Assembly: GCA_029721435.1 (NCBI GenBank)
Contig: CM056576.1
Location: 64,375,876 to 64,439,875 of the forward strand
DNA: 64,000 nucleotides
Reading direction: 5' to 3'
Source of the DNA: Gymnothorax reevesii
Lineage: Eukaryota > Chordata > Actinopteri > Anguilliformes > Muraenidae
Below the pieces are notes generated by a model, which was given only the letters and a program-made list of their open reading frames with translations, had not been told where the DNA came from and ran no database searches. Shown piece after piece: positions 1 to 10,936 of the stretch. Every line of letters starts with the position of its first letter. Position 1 is the stretch's first letter. A program made the position numbers and the translations under genes.

Positions 1-110
1 ATTTTTGGCATATAGTGTTTTTAGGGGTTTTAATGGGTGCTGAATTCAAATCTTCTGTATACCAGGCTCAAAAATGTCCCGTAATGCCTCAAAATGGAGA
101 AATCCAACAT

Positions 111-321
111 GGCCGCTGCCGGCAGGTCAACATCTAATTAATCGATTATCTTTTTGACTGTAGAAGGGAAAAGCATGAATGTAATGTGCTTTTATAGCTT
201 TTCACACATGGAGAACTCAATGCCATACTCAAATTTAAGATCACACATTAGATTAATGTTTTTCCCTTCTACAGTCAAAAAGATAATTAATTAAATAGAT
301 GTTGACCTGCCGGCGGCGGCC
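111..321. mobile_element. Foldback (MITE-like) element with ~60-bp inverted arms
   Basis: Bases 111-172 and 258-321 are near-perfect reverse complements. The outer part of each arm is GGCCGCYGCCGGCAGGTCAA, and the inner part contains TTTTTGACTGTAGAAGGG. An 85-base AT-rich spacer lies between the arms. There is no coding capacity. I see no convincing target duplication, so the superfamily is unknown. Confidence 0.75.
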
Positions 322-324
322 ACA

Positions 325-483
325 CAGAAGGGCCCTTTTGGCGACTACAACCAGCCCCATGGGTACTGGAGACATGGAGGTGGGGACATGCCTCCAGTGC
401 CCACAGCGTCCCTGGTGGGAATTGAACCCAAGACCTTCTAACTGTGAGATAACAGCACTACCGACTGTGCCACCGTGCCCCCA
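325..483 (-). repeat. tRNA-derived SINE
   Basis: Read on the minus strand from 483, the sequence starts GGGGCACGGTGGCACAG. An A-box-like segment (GTGGCACAGTCGGTAG) follows, and about 35 bases later a B-box-like segment (GGTTCAATTCC), the spacing of a pol III internal promoter. The remainder is a GC-rich body reaching about 325. This matches the layout of fish tRNA-derived SINEs. It is not a functional tRNA, because no cloverleaf with a matched acceptor stem is evident. The family name is not determined. Confidence 0.65.
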
Positions 484-691
484 AACTACTTTTTACATTA
501 AACAAGAAGCGCAAATTTCTCACAGATTTCTTAAAAGCTTAGCCTTGCGAAAGGCAGGTCAAATGGTTGATCACTGTGAAATTCAAGGAGTCAGATTTTG
601 CTTGCTCATAAAAAGATAAACAACATGTATAGTATATATTGTGGCCATTGATAGACATTTGTGTAAAGTCAGGCAGTACATACATACCATG

Positions 692-2667
692 TCTTGAAGA
701 ACTCAGAGTCATCCTCTCGTAGGTATGATGGAAGAGCACGAAGGACCAGACTGCGTCTCGTGTGTATATCATCCTGTGCCTTTATCAAAAGTAAGAGGTG
801 ATAAGTCATTTTAATTTCAGGAAAATGACATGAAGCTGAACATTGCACCACTTGACTGCATCACATCAAAACCAAACCAGTTTTTTTTTTTACATTAACA
901 TAATCATTGAGTCCTATTGTCAGACTCACAATGCTATTGAACAAGACATTTGTATATAATTCCGGCTCACAAGTCCCAAACTTTAAGGCTAAACTAGACC
1001 CACTTACTTGTGCTAGCCTAGCAACAGTGAACTCTGCAACTAGAAGGACTGGATGAAATTTGTTGAAAACTGTCTCCACACGTCTCCAACACTCTAACTT
1101 GGAAATGAGGTCCTATGTCCAAAATTCCGAAAAAAGTTGGCAGTCCTGTTATTACTACTGCCAGCAACCATCAATTTTTCCAACTGGTTAGGGATTTTCA
1201 ACTATTGGTCTAACAATGCTTATGGATAATGAAAAACATCAGATTTTTGCAAAACGCCAGTGTTAATTCTCTTACTTGTATAATTTGAAAGAAACACATC
1301 CAGCTAAATTTGTTTTTAAATACCCCTTTTGAACCTTAGAGGTAAAAAACAACAACAGACATCTTATTTTGAAAGAAAACATTAACAGAGCAACAGTGTG
1401 TCAATAGCCAGGTAATGCTTCAACTTACCTGCTGGTCATAAATTCTTACAATTTCCCGTAGCGCCTCTGCCGTCTTGCCCGTCCGGGAAGCCTTCTGCCT
1501 AAACAAGGCAAGCAGTTGTGGTGTGTGCCTGTCAAGCTGACAGTAGAATGTATTGCGTAGGTTCACATTTGTGATCCAATGAAACTCAGCAAACACCTGA
1601 AAAATACAAACAAATGTTAATAGATTAGTGTTTAGCTGAAAAAAGTTAAACATGGGAATATTATGTACTTGTCTGGAGAAGCATGCTCTTTGTGATACAT
1701 AAAAACAGTTTTTACCTGTGACTCCATTTTCAGAGCTGGCCATCTTTCCAAAAAGTCATTCACTGGAGGACTTCCCTGCACAATATCTTTGCGACGAAGG
1801 GCAAAGGTCGTCTGCATGAGCTTCTCTATTAACATCTGATCCTTCTCTGTCTTTTCTACTTCTTGAATGATGTCTTGTCTCATTTGTTCCAGAGAAGCCT
1901 GGCTTTCTCCTCTGGGAAAGTCCGGCAAGTAATTTACTTCAGCACGTCTGGCTTTTTTGATATATGAGTGGGGATGTTCATTATCAGGGTTGGTATGGCT
2001 CTTTCTGCCTGTGTTAATGGACACCTCAGCACATCCTGTTCTAGCCAGCTTTGTCCGATAATTCCCCATCTTGAACTTCAAGCAAACCTTCCATCCATAC
2101 CACCCGTTCCTGCTTCCAGTTTCACGGAGACATGGATGTGATGTAACCAGAGCTTCAGCTGCCATTCCTACTTCCGAGTCACTTGGATATGGCTTGAAGC
2201 TGTACATCTTTTCTGCCATGGTTTCCAGAATGTTGTGCTCTTGGGACCTTGTCAATTTCACCGTCTTTCCACATCTCTCAAAAACAGTGTTTCCTTCCTG
2301 AAGTACGTGCTCAACTTCAAAAGAAAAAGCAGGCAAAGGGAAACAATCTGGCCAATTTTTCTGACGTTGCGTTAAAGCAACATGTGGGAGGATGTCTGTA
2401 TCAGAACTTCCAGTTGAGCTGCCATCGCTTTCAGATCTCATGACTTTCAATGTACCCTTCTCTGGCAATTCCTGAATATCTACAAGAACACTTAGTTGTC
2501 CATCAAAGTCCGGATCCTCATACTGCAATGTGAAGTCTTGGCTTGAAACAGTCTTGCATGATACTCTTTAGCTCCTCGACTGACTGTGGTCGCTCATTTA
2601 GAGTGAGCTTCATGGCAACATCCGTGGCAACAAATACACAAAGCACAAATCTCCTTGGAGCAGCCAT
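692..2667 (-). pseudogene. SAMD3-like repetitive teleost gene, 3' exons (probable frameshift)
   Basis: This is a multi-exon reading frame resembling the multicopy fish proteins annotated 'sterile alpha motif domain-containing protein 3-like'; the assignment is from memory of the family. A start at 2667 opens MAAPRRFVLCVF. Near 2545 the frame must shift by one base to continue into LQYEDPDFDGQLSVLVDI, a PB1-like segment. The main exon then runs to about 1710, with the block FPLPAFSFEVEHVLQEG near 2340 and a charged segment ending in KMESQ at a GT donor. The next exon is 1597-1432 (VFAEFHWITNVNLRN ... VRIYDQQ), with a clean CAG acceptor and GTAAGT donor. A likely exon ends near 1010 before another GTAAGT. 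A further exon at about 781-692 reads AQDDIHTRRSLVLRALPSYL before GTATGT. The splice sites look intact, so the frameshift could be a sequencing error. Function is unknown. Confidence 0.55.
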
Positions 2668-2923
2668 CTCCTGATTTGTGATGGTGTCTCAACGTTCTAT
2701 TGGAAATAAAAAAAATATGTACAAAGTCATGAAGTTAGTGTTGATTGTTCTTTTGAATCACAAAGGAGATCAGGTACAAGCTATTTCTTTTCAGAGAGAA
2801 AGAACTGTTTGGGAATATTGTGAGTAACTAAGTTACAAGTACTGAAGGGGCCTACTCTTTCACTTTGTTAACAACACACTGGTTTTGTCTTTTATGTGCA
2901 ACATTAAAGGTGTAAGATACTTT

Positions 2924-5575
2924 TTAATGTAGTGAGATAAACCGCTTGGGTGATAACAGCAGTCTACCACCTGTGTTGTAAGCAGAGAGGTAATGTGTCA
3001 TTGAGGTCAGATAAGGTATTTATAGTCAAACTCTGAGGATAAAGTTCATAAGATCGTAGGTGTTCAATGTAGTAAGACGTGTGTTGTCTACTAAGAAGGA
3101 CGACAAAGTTGTTCACAAGGAGAATCTGCTCAATTTTGCAAAACTGAGGCAGTCCGCCCTCCTATCCCACAGACACAAACATTTCGACACCATAATCAGT
3201 CCCATCAACATTGACTTTTGATGTACTGTAAATCATGCTGCTGTCTGTTTTTTGTTGAACATATGCCTTTGCAACATCAGGAAGTGCTGAAACCATCACA
3301 GAACATACATTTGATGTCTGCTGATGAGGTTTAAAAAATGATGGGCCACTGAGATGAAATGACACCATGTGCTGATGCCTGTTTGCTAATGTTTTTAACA
3401 CGTTCTTAAAGTTTTGTGTGTCATGCACAACACGCTTGAAAAAGCGGTGTTTGCCCTCAAATCTTATTGTCCATAAATGGACAAGGTGCCCAAAATAGCG
3501 TATCAGGTCAGGGTAGTGTTCAATGTAGTGATGTTTAGGCCGGAGTTTGAAATCAGGGAAAACCTCCTGCAGCATGTTTCTGTGGTCCAGTATCTTTGAC
3601 TGCAAATACTGAATGGATTCATCTGTGAATACCGGACACAGTACTATCTCAACCACCTCCTTCAAGTCCATCAGCACAGTCCATGCTCCATCTCCTTCAG
3701 GTACCACATGACTAATCATTAAAGGGAGCAATCTGAGCAATGTGGCATTTTCATGGGCATTGCCGCCAATTTTGTTCTTTGCTGCAAAAGTCTTGGAAAT
3801 AGTTTCAGGTCGGTCAACTTTGTCTGTGAGCTGGTATGGAAACAGCACAATCTTATTATTCAAATACTCTAATGTGAAGTACTTGCTTCTGATCATCTCC
3901 TTTATACACAGAGCCATTTCTGAGGGCACAACACCCTCAAACAGATCATGGAGAATATCAGGTGGGAAACCTGTGACTTTGTGAAAATGCTCCAGTGATT
4001 GGCTAAGGACACACTCTTCCTGAACACCAGACTGGCTCAAAATGTCCCCATGCATCACAGCATGCACGTCATTGTCATGGCTAGCTTTAGTTCTTTGACT
4101 AAATTCTTCACTCCCAGCATTATGAGTCTGAATGAGTCTTGCGTAGCTGTGCAGAATCTGCAAAAAAGTTCTGCTCTAAAACACTTGGTAAAGCCAGCTA
4201 GTTTATGGGCGGCAAGATTGTCAGAAACCACACACATGACTGTGCCTCGGACTGCCTTACCAATGGACTCGATGAAAACCCCATCTCGCTCCAGAGTATG
4301 GAGATCGCGTAACAAAGGACCAAGAGCTCTTTCATAACCAAACATCTGAATGTCAGAAACTTTATATAGTGCTGCCAGTTGAATCACATGCAAGCCAGAT
4401 CTGTATTTACTGGGTAGATCTGCAAGTATCCAGCAAACAGAACTGAGTTTGTGGATTTTCCTTGACGTACAAAGTGAATTCGCTATTTCTAGATCATCAA
4501 TGTACAAAATTAGTGGCAGCTTTAGCTCATCTGAGGAGCAAAAGAAGTCATTCTCTTTAAAATATGAACCTTAAAATATGAAATCTTGGTGGCTGACATA
4601 ATGACCTACTTGTGCCATCTTTGTTTCTTGCACTTTGTCCAGAATGTCAGTATGTCTGCAGAGTTTTTGTAACATTTCAAGAATGGGTATTTAGACTGCT
4701 GTATGTCCAGAATCTAAAGTATACTGCACAGGAATTACCACAGGGTAATTTTTCTCAAAAAATGTTTTCCTTCTCTTAGCTGTGGATAGTATCCCCCCTT
4801 TGGCTGTGGAACTGACAACTACGGCATCCAAAGTCGTTTCACTAACCGTGACATCCTGAATCTTTAGGACCTCTCTTATAGTCTTTTTAAGAAGAGGCTG
4901 GGACACAGAAAAAATCTGAGCCAGATGATCCACTATTTCCTGAGATGCCATATCAGACAAATGAAGGATACTTTGCATCTTTAAGAATAGTGGTGCCAAG
5001 TTAAGTCGTAAACTATCTGTGTCACATTGACTCACCATCTCAAGGAGATCCAGTTCCTCTGTGCTTTCACACTCAGCATTTCCTTCACCAGCACTTCCAC
5101 CTTCAGTAGTTAGGACTTGGTCACTAACATTTTCTGCAGCAAGAAGTCTAAGATCAAAGTCTGAACTCTCTCCATGGTACCTGCTTTTGTGTAAATTAAA
5201 TGATGTATAAGCATTTGTGCTGTAATTACAGTTTCTGAAAGGGCATATAACCATCTCATGATTTCTTAAATGACCTCTCAAGTGTCCAAACAACGTTGCC
5301 TTAGAAAAAGGCTTCTTAAAGTCACACTAGGGACCGGTAAAAAATGCATGTACTGCCTGTACTCTGTCAGTTTCATCTAGTCTGTCTGTGTAATTATGAT
5401 AACGTGACAGATGGGCTTTCATTGCATTAAATGACTGAAAAGTGCAAATGCAATTGCTGTAGAGACATGGCAGTGGGCTGACTCTTGAATACTGACTATG
5501 TTGCAAACGATAATGTCTAAATAACTTTGCCCGGCTATCCAGGCATGTAGAACATAGTTTGCATCTCCAGTCCAT
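2924..5575 (-). pseudogene. C2H2 zinc-finger / transposase-like repetitive gene, decayed
   Basis: The N-terminal part (5575-5345) has C2H2-type fingers, for example CKLC...HYRLQH and CLYSNC...HLSRYH. After a TAG that may be a short intron or a nonsense change, 5335-4691 continues with GHLRGHLRNHE and CPFRNCNYST. The frame passes another stop (TAA, 4691-4693) yet still reads IPILEMLQKLCRHTDILDK beyond it. From about 4569 the core reads LYIDDLEIANSLCTSRK and YRSGLHVIQLAALYKVSD. A one-base frameshift near 4110-4140 leads into the longest segment (4163-3162), with the signature DILHDLFEGVVPSE and RPKHHYIEHYPDLIRYFGH. After an in-frame TAG at 3162, homologous-looking coding resumes (LPQFCKIEQILLVNN) and ends at TAA 2924-2926 after one more frameshift. 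The DxxH...GV pattern recalls Tnp2-type (CACTA/CMC) transposases, but that link is inference. Too many breaks are present for an active gene. Confidence 0.6.
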
Positions 5576-5845
5576 GTTAAGCCTGCAATGAAATTAAACA
5601 TTTTTTCAAGAATGAGTAAGTGTTTGGATAAGCAAATAAAGTAGGTGCTGATCTAGTGGGTTCAAATGAAAGAAAACTGAATTACTATAGCTTAAATCCA
5701 AGCATATCCTCTGTAATAGTTTGGAGCATCCCCACTATCAATATTGCTTTTGTACAACTCCATCACTGATTAATGAACAGCTGGGCTCATTTATTTCCCA
5801 TTTTTCAATATCAATTTGAGTTGCTGGTAAGAGCAGAGTGCTGGG

Positions 5846-6485
5846 TGTCGTGGTTCTGTGTGTCTTTGGTAGTTTAATTTTAGGTTTACTTATTCTGTGA
5901 TGTCAGTCTCGAGTCTAGTGTTGCACTTCTTTGATTTCCCCGGTGTTATTCCAGTCCATGTCTTACCCAGGTATTGTCTTTGCTTATTCCCCGGTCGCGT
6001 CATAGTTCGTCAGTTTTCGTCTTGATTGTGACACTATTTCGGGTGATTTAATGGATTCTGGGTTTCAACCTTCCTTCCGTTCTTGTTTGCTAGTTTCCCC
6101 TTGCTTTTCTATTTTTACTAACAATTACTAACAGTTTGTTGTTTTCTAAAATTACTAACCAACACTAATATTGTATATAATACTAACCTACTAACGAGCA
6201 CCTGGGATTCTACAGCCGCACTTACTAATCGACTAATTACCTCTCCGCGTTCGCTCTGTTCTAGTTTCCGTATCTCGTTTTCTTAATTAGCTTAGCTTTT
6301 CATTCTGCAGAATCTCTGCATTCTCTTTATCTATTCTGGTTCTTATTCTGTACACTTAGGAGTCTTTGTATTCAGTTTATTTGTCCCTTTTAGCGTGGAA
6401 CTTGTGATCCGTGTCTTTGTGGTAATGTTTCTTGTAATTGAGTTTCCCTCGTGTGATTAACCCTTGTTGATTATTAAAGGACTAA
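5846..6485 (+). mobile_element. LTR-like dispersed repeat, copy A (truncated)
   Basis: This starts TGTCGTGGTTCTG and shares its body with the copies at 36980-38213 (minus), 42866-44010 (+) and 51290-52435 (minus). Shared blocks include GGGTGATTTAATGGATTCTG, TAACAGTTTGTTGTTTT and a run of five or more TACTAAC/TACTAAT motifs between 6115 and 6230. The 3' third seen in the complete copies is missing. It is probably a solo LTR fragment, because complete copies begin TG, end CA and have near-matching 5-bp flanks. No internal retroelement genes are attached. Confidence 0.6.
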
Positions 6486-6487
6486 GT

Positions 6488-6612
6488 CCCGAGAAGCAGT
6501 GGGTTACAGTGATTTTATAACGGCGGAGGGGCGTTCTAAGGCACGACGCGCTGCGGAGTGCCTTAGTGCCCCTCCGCCGTTATAAAATCACTGTAACCCA
6601 GTGCCTCGAGGG
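6488..6612. repeat. Large near-perfect palindrome, ~55-bp arms
   Basis: The left arm (about 6488-6543) and right arm (about 6556-6611) are reverse complements with few mismatches, separated by about a dozen GC-rich bases. Each arm contains GGGTTACAGTGATTTTATAA followed by CGGCGGAGGGGC. A related single terminus (GTGGGTTACAGTAAATTTAT) recurs at about 7587. This suggests transposon ends, either a foldback element or two ends joined head to head. Confidence 0.75.
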
Positions 6613-6630
6613 GCTTATTCCTTTTATAAA

Positions 6631-7345
6631 ACGGTTACCCTACATACAGCCCATTAAATAAACACACAAGAAAAAAAATCAACAATTTATCGGTAATAAT
6701 GCAACAATAAAATTGAAAACCTCTTCCACCAAGCAATTAAGAGTGGACAGAATGGTTGGCCAGCAACACCGATGCTAAGATTGCTTATTCATCTAGCGCC
6801 ATTATCATGTCACATCACGCTATTTGGGCTCGCTAATGCAGATATACTATGAAAGCAGGCTAGTTTGAATGTCTCCTTCGGCCTGCCGAAGACCCCGTTT
6901 AAAATTTTGCTTTCGTGTCGGTTTCCGAGTTTCCTTGTTCTCAACTTGTGCCGATTGGCCAAATCATTACAACCAGCAGCGTTTAGGAAACTATTGACTT
7001 TTGTCCTCCACACTTGCCGGTGTCCAGGAAAAGATGTTGAATTGTGCATTAGTTTGCTAGCCAGCTAGTCAACTAGCTTGACCCCGTTCATTAATTTTAC
7101 GTGCGTTTCGGTTTTAGAGTTTCCTTGTTCTCTACTTGCGCCGATCGGCCAAATCATTACAACCGGCAGCGAGGGTAGGGAACGATTGACTTTGTCCTCC
7201 ACACTTGCCGGTACACAGGAAAATATGTTGAATTGTGCATTAGTTTGCTAGCCAGCTTGTCAACTAGCTAGCGTTCACTACAATGGATGTGGTTATCCTA
7301 CACACAGCCCATAAAATAAACACACAAGACAAAATGACAACAATT
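6631..7345. repeat. Diverged tandem duplication
   Basis: Bases 6889-7074 and 7080-7268 are direct repeats of about 190 bp. Both contain TTCCTTGTTCTCWACTTG, CCAAATCATTACAACC and TTGAATTGTGCATTAGTTTG. Flanking blocks at about 6638-6690 and 7288-7340 (ACAGCCCATWAAATAAACAC) also match, so the duplicated unit is larger than the core. No coding sequence is evident. Confidence 0.75.
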
Positions 7346-7599
7346 TTTAGGCTACTTAAATAACAAGCATGTTAGCAACATAGCTTGCAACACAAAGGTG
7401 ATATCGAACTTTGTAATGCAATGGCTTGCTAGGTAGTTAGCCAACTGGTTATTTGGTTAAAAGGCTAAACTTCGCGGAGACTGAAATAGCAAGCTTAAAC
7501 TCTCGAAACAAACGTAACCTGACGAGTCAGCTGAGTGCAGAGCAGTTCGTTGCGCGCAGGGATATTTTGTGCTGCGGCCTGCCACAGTGGGTTACAGTA

Positions 7600-8140
7600 A
7601 ATTTATACCGGCATGGAACGCGGCTCAGCCAATCACATTTAAGGATGGGAAGCACCCGTTTTATGATGAGGAGGAATTTCTTGGATTCTCAGACACTCCA
7701 AGTTCTGCTCCTAGTGAGGAATGACTACCAGGACCAGCAAAGACAGACAATGATGCATGTTCCTCTGGTGCCAGCAGTAACAGTCATGATTAATTTTGAG
7801 GGTAGCTCTGGATCTATAAACTGCCTTACCTTAGGTCAGCTTTCACTTAAGGGGGGGAGTGTAGCGACCAGACCGTCTGCTAACGTCACTTCATCCGTCA
7901 TACCAATCCGTTCATATCCGTATTCATTTATCCAATGGTAGCATGCCAACTAACCCCGCGAATTCTTAATCCAACCTATTAATAACAACCTCTTTCAACC
8001 AGCTAGGAGACCGACAAAAAGAAACACCAGTGGCGTCATTTCGATGTAAAATCTGCTCTTACCTTGAGCTTAGATATGTGTGAGTAATCCATGACTTCAT
8101 AAAACCACTGTGTACTTCACGGTAAGAGGAAGCCTCGTCT
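7600..8140 (+). other. Possible LTR-retroelement relic (polypurine tract and LTR start)
   Basis: One frame at about 7640-7720 reads HPFYDEEEFLGFSDTPSS before stopping. Downstream, AAGGGGGGGAG at about 7849-7859 resembles a polypurine tract and is followed directly by TGTAGCGACCAGACC, which could open a 3' LTR. No matching second LTR or 3' end is visible, so this remains weak. Confidence 0.25.
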
Positions 8141-8595
8141 TTGGAGAAGCATTAGTCAAACAATGTCTGATTCAAAGCGTAATTTATCTGTTTCAGTAAA
8201 ACCCACAGCAAAAGGAATCTAAAAGGCTGCCTTGCCGCTCCTGACTGATCCTGACAGCAACTGTTGGGAGGAACGGCGTTTTTTATTTTTTTTTGATGTA
8301 CACTGCTCAAAAAAATAAAGGGAACACTTAAACAACACAATGTAACTCCAAGTCAGTCACTCTTCTGTGAAATCAAACTGTCCACTTAGGAAGCAACACT
8401 GATTGACAATTAATTTCACATGCTGTTGTGCAAATGGAATAGACAAAAGGTGGAAATTATAGGAAATTAGCAAGACACCCCCAAAAAAGGAGTGCTTCTG
8501 CAGGTGGTGACCACTGACCACTTCTCAGTTCCTATGCTTTCTAGCATATTTTGGTCACTTTTGAATTCTGGCGCTGCTTTCACTCTAGTGGTAGC

Positions 8596-10049
8596 ATGAG
8601 ACGAACTCTACAACCCACGCAAGTGGCTCAGGTAGTGCAGCTCATCCAGAATGGCACATCAATGCAAGCTGTGGTGAGAAGGTTTGTTGTGTCAGTCAAC
8701 GTAGTGTCCAGAGCATGGAGGCGCTACCAGGAGACAGGCCAGTACATCAGGAGACGTGTTGGAGGCCGTAGTAGGGAAACAACCCAGCAGCAGGACCGCT
8801 ACCTCCGCCTTTGTGCTAGGAGGAACAGGAGGAGCACTGCCAGAGCCCTGCAAAATGACCTCCAGCAGGCCACAAATGTGCATGTGTCTGCTCAAACGGT
8901 CAGAAACCGACTCAATGAGGATGGTATGAGGGCCCGACGTCCACAGGTGGGGGTTGTGCTTACAGCCCAACACCGTGCAGGACGTTTGGCATTTGCCAGA
9001 GAACACCAAGATTGGCAAATTCGCCACTGGCGCCTGGTGCTCGTCACAGATGAAAGCAGGTTCACACTGAGCATGTTACAGACGTGACAGAGTCTGGAGA
9101 CGCAGTGCAGAACGTTCTGCTGCTTGCAACATCCTCCAGCATGACCAGTTTGGCAGTGGGTCAGTAATGGTGTGGGGTGGCATTTCTTTGGGGGGCCGCA
9201 CAGCCCTCCATGTGCTTGCCAGAGGTAGCCTGACTGGCATTAGGTACTGAGATGAGATCCTCAGACCCCTTGTGAGACCATATGCTGGCTTGGTTGGCCC
9301 TGGGTTCCTCCCAATGCAAGACAATGCTAGACCTTATGTGGCTGGAGTATGTCAGCAGTTTCTGCAAGATGAAAGCATTGATGCTATTGACTGGCCTGCC
9401 CGTTCCCCAGACCTGAATCCAATTGAGCACATCTGGGACATCATGTCTTAAGTCCAGGTCTGGGAGGTGTTATGGTCCCAATTTGTTATGACATTAACAG
9501 CAGCAAAGGATGATAGACAAAATTTTAAAAACTTAAACACATTTAATAAAGAAACACTTTAACTAATCTACTATCTACACTTATGACCAAGATTGATTAT
9601 ATACAAAAACAGAAATACTTACAGTCCCTTTGGTGGGTTGCTTGGTGATGTCCTGGGTGAGGAAAATGCTCTAACACAGGCAAAAATCCACTCAAAGCTT
9701 CACAGGTCTTGAACAGAATGACAGGTCTGGTCACGTATCCTTCTCCTTGCAATTTCTCCTACCCCTTTTACTCTCAGTTTTGCTCCTTATATACTCTTTT
9801 GCAAACCCCACCCACAGTTTTACCCTTTTTTTTATTTCCTGGGACTTGCCCCAGACATGCCCAGAACATGTCCAAAGTTAACATAGCTCCAGTCTGGGCT
9901 TAACAAAAAAAAGGTAAATGCTGCCATCTAGTGGCCTCTATTCACATTACAGAGGAAATCCCTCAGGAGACCATCCGCCACCTCATCAGAAGCATGCCCA
10001 GGCATTGTAGGGAGGTCATACAGGCACATGGAGGCCACACATACTACTG
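8596..10049 (+). pseudogene. Tc1-type transposase, inactivated
   Basis: Starting at [16 protein letters not shown] (8596), an N-terminal helix-turn-helix region is followed by the first catalytic block (LVTDESRF, first D, near 9050). A frameshift follows directly after FTLS. The other frame continues with RSAERSAACNILQHDQFGSG, VMVWGGISLGG, a TGA stop near 9250, then LPMQDNARPY (second D) and SPDLNPIEHIWD (E of the DD34E triad). A solo LTR interrupts the gene at 9468. The C-terminus (EIPQETIRHLIRSMPRHCRE) resumes after 9951 and ends at TGA near 10050. The gene cannot encode an active enzyme. The frame reading continuously across the LTR insertion supports a later insertion. Confidence 0.9.
9468..9951. 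mobile_element. Solo LTR (484 bp) inside the Tc1 transposase
   Basis: The sequence starts TGTTATGG and ends CATTACA, flanked by a perfect 4-bp duplication GAGG (9464-9467 and 9952-9955). A second copy of nearly the same length lies at 23166-23651. TG...CA ends, a short target duplication and the absence of internal genes indicate a solo LTR left by recombination. Deleting it and one GAGG restores the host reading frame. Confidence 0.88.
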
Positions 10050-10310
10050 AGCCTCATTTTGACTTGTTTTAAGGATATTACATCAAAGTTGGATCAGCCT
10101 GTAGTGCGTTTTTCCACTTTAATTTTGAGTGTGACTACAAATCCAGACCTCCATGGGTTAATAAATTTGATTTCCATTGATAATTTTTCTGTTATTTTGT
10201 TGTCAGCACATTCAACTATGTAAAGAACAAAGTATTTAATAAGAATGTATCATTCATTCAGATCTAGGATTTGTTATTTTAGTGTTGTCTTTATTTTCTT
10301 GAGCAGTGTA

Positions 10311-10930
10311 TTTTTTGTAATGCTGTGCTGTAAAGCAAGTTTTTAAATAGTTCCTCCTAGTTGTCTCTGTAGGGTGGGATCCGTGGAACACATAATGGAT
10401 TGTAGAATGCAATAAGAATGAGCTGAATTTGATGTGCTGACTTCTGGATGGGATTTGTGCTGGCGATTGAGTGCAATGAAGAAATATATATATATGACAA
10501 AGAGAACCTGAGTTGTGAATGTTTATTGCAATTTATGAGCTGATATTCTTTCATTGACCAAATTTATTTATTTTTTTTTTACGAGTTGAATATTTAATAT
10601 CTTTTGTTTTTGTCAGACATGACTCTGACTGGAACCCCTTTCTGACAAAGACATCCCGTCACAACCTGAAATGCAGTTTTTACTTGGGATTATTTTGTGG
10701 CAATAAAATTCATACACTGGATAATGAGTCAATCCTGCCCACTCATTTCCAAGTTCCTCATCCACCCTGGAGTTCTGAGAGGAAGGAGGGATGCTTTTTT
10801 GGCCACCCTGTAGTATGGATGTGCCGACCCCTTTAAGTCAAACCAAGGTTGGCTTGATCCATCCAAGGACTGGAGTGAACTCGTCCATATAATAAACTGT
10901 GTTCGAACTTGGCTTGCTAGTGAAATTCAA
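10311..10930. other. Non-coding spacer
   Basis: AT-rich sequence with a short TA run near 10483. No convincing reading frame, terminal repeat or tandem structure was recognised. Confidence 0.5.
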
Positions 10931-10936
10931 TAACTG

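Larger units (their letters stand above)
8301..10308 (+). mobile_element. Tc1/mariner element, split by a solo LTR
   Basis: The termini are inverted repeats. The left starts CACTGCTCAAAAAAATAAAG after TA (8299-8300). The right, reverse-complemented, starts CACTGCTCAAGAAAATAAAG before TA (10309-10310). The TA duplication and a DDE transposase relic identify a Tc1-type element. Its length is 2008 bp including a 484-bp LTR insertion, so the original was about 1.5 kb, normal for Tc1. Confidence 0.93.

Noticed and set aside
400..483. Possible tRNA gene on the minus strand
   Set aside because: A- and B-box-like segments are present, but no paired acceptor stem or terminator; better explained as a SINE.
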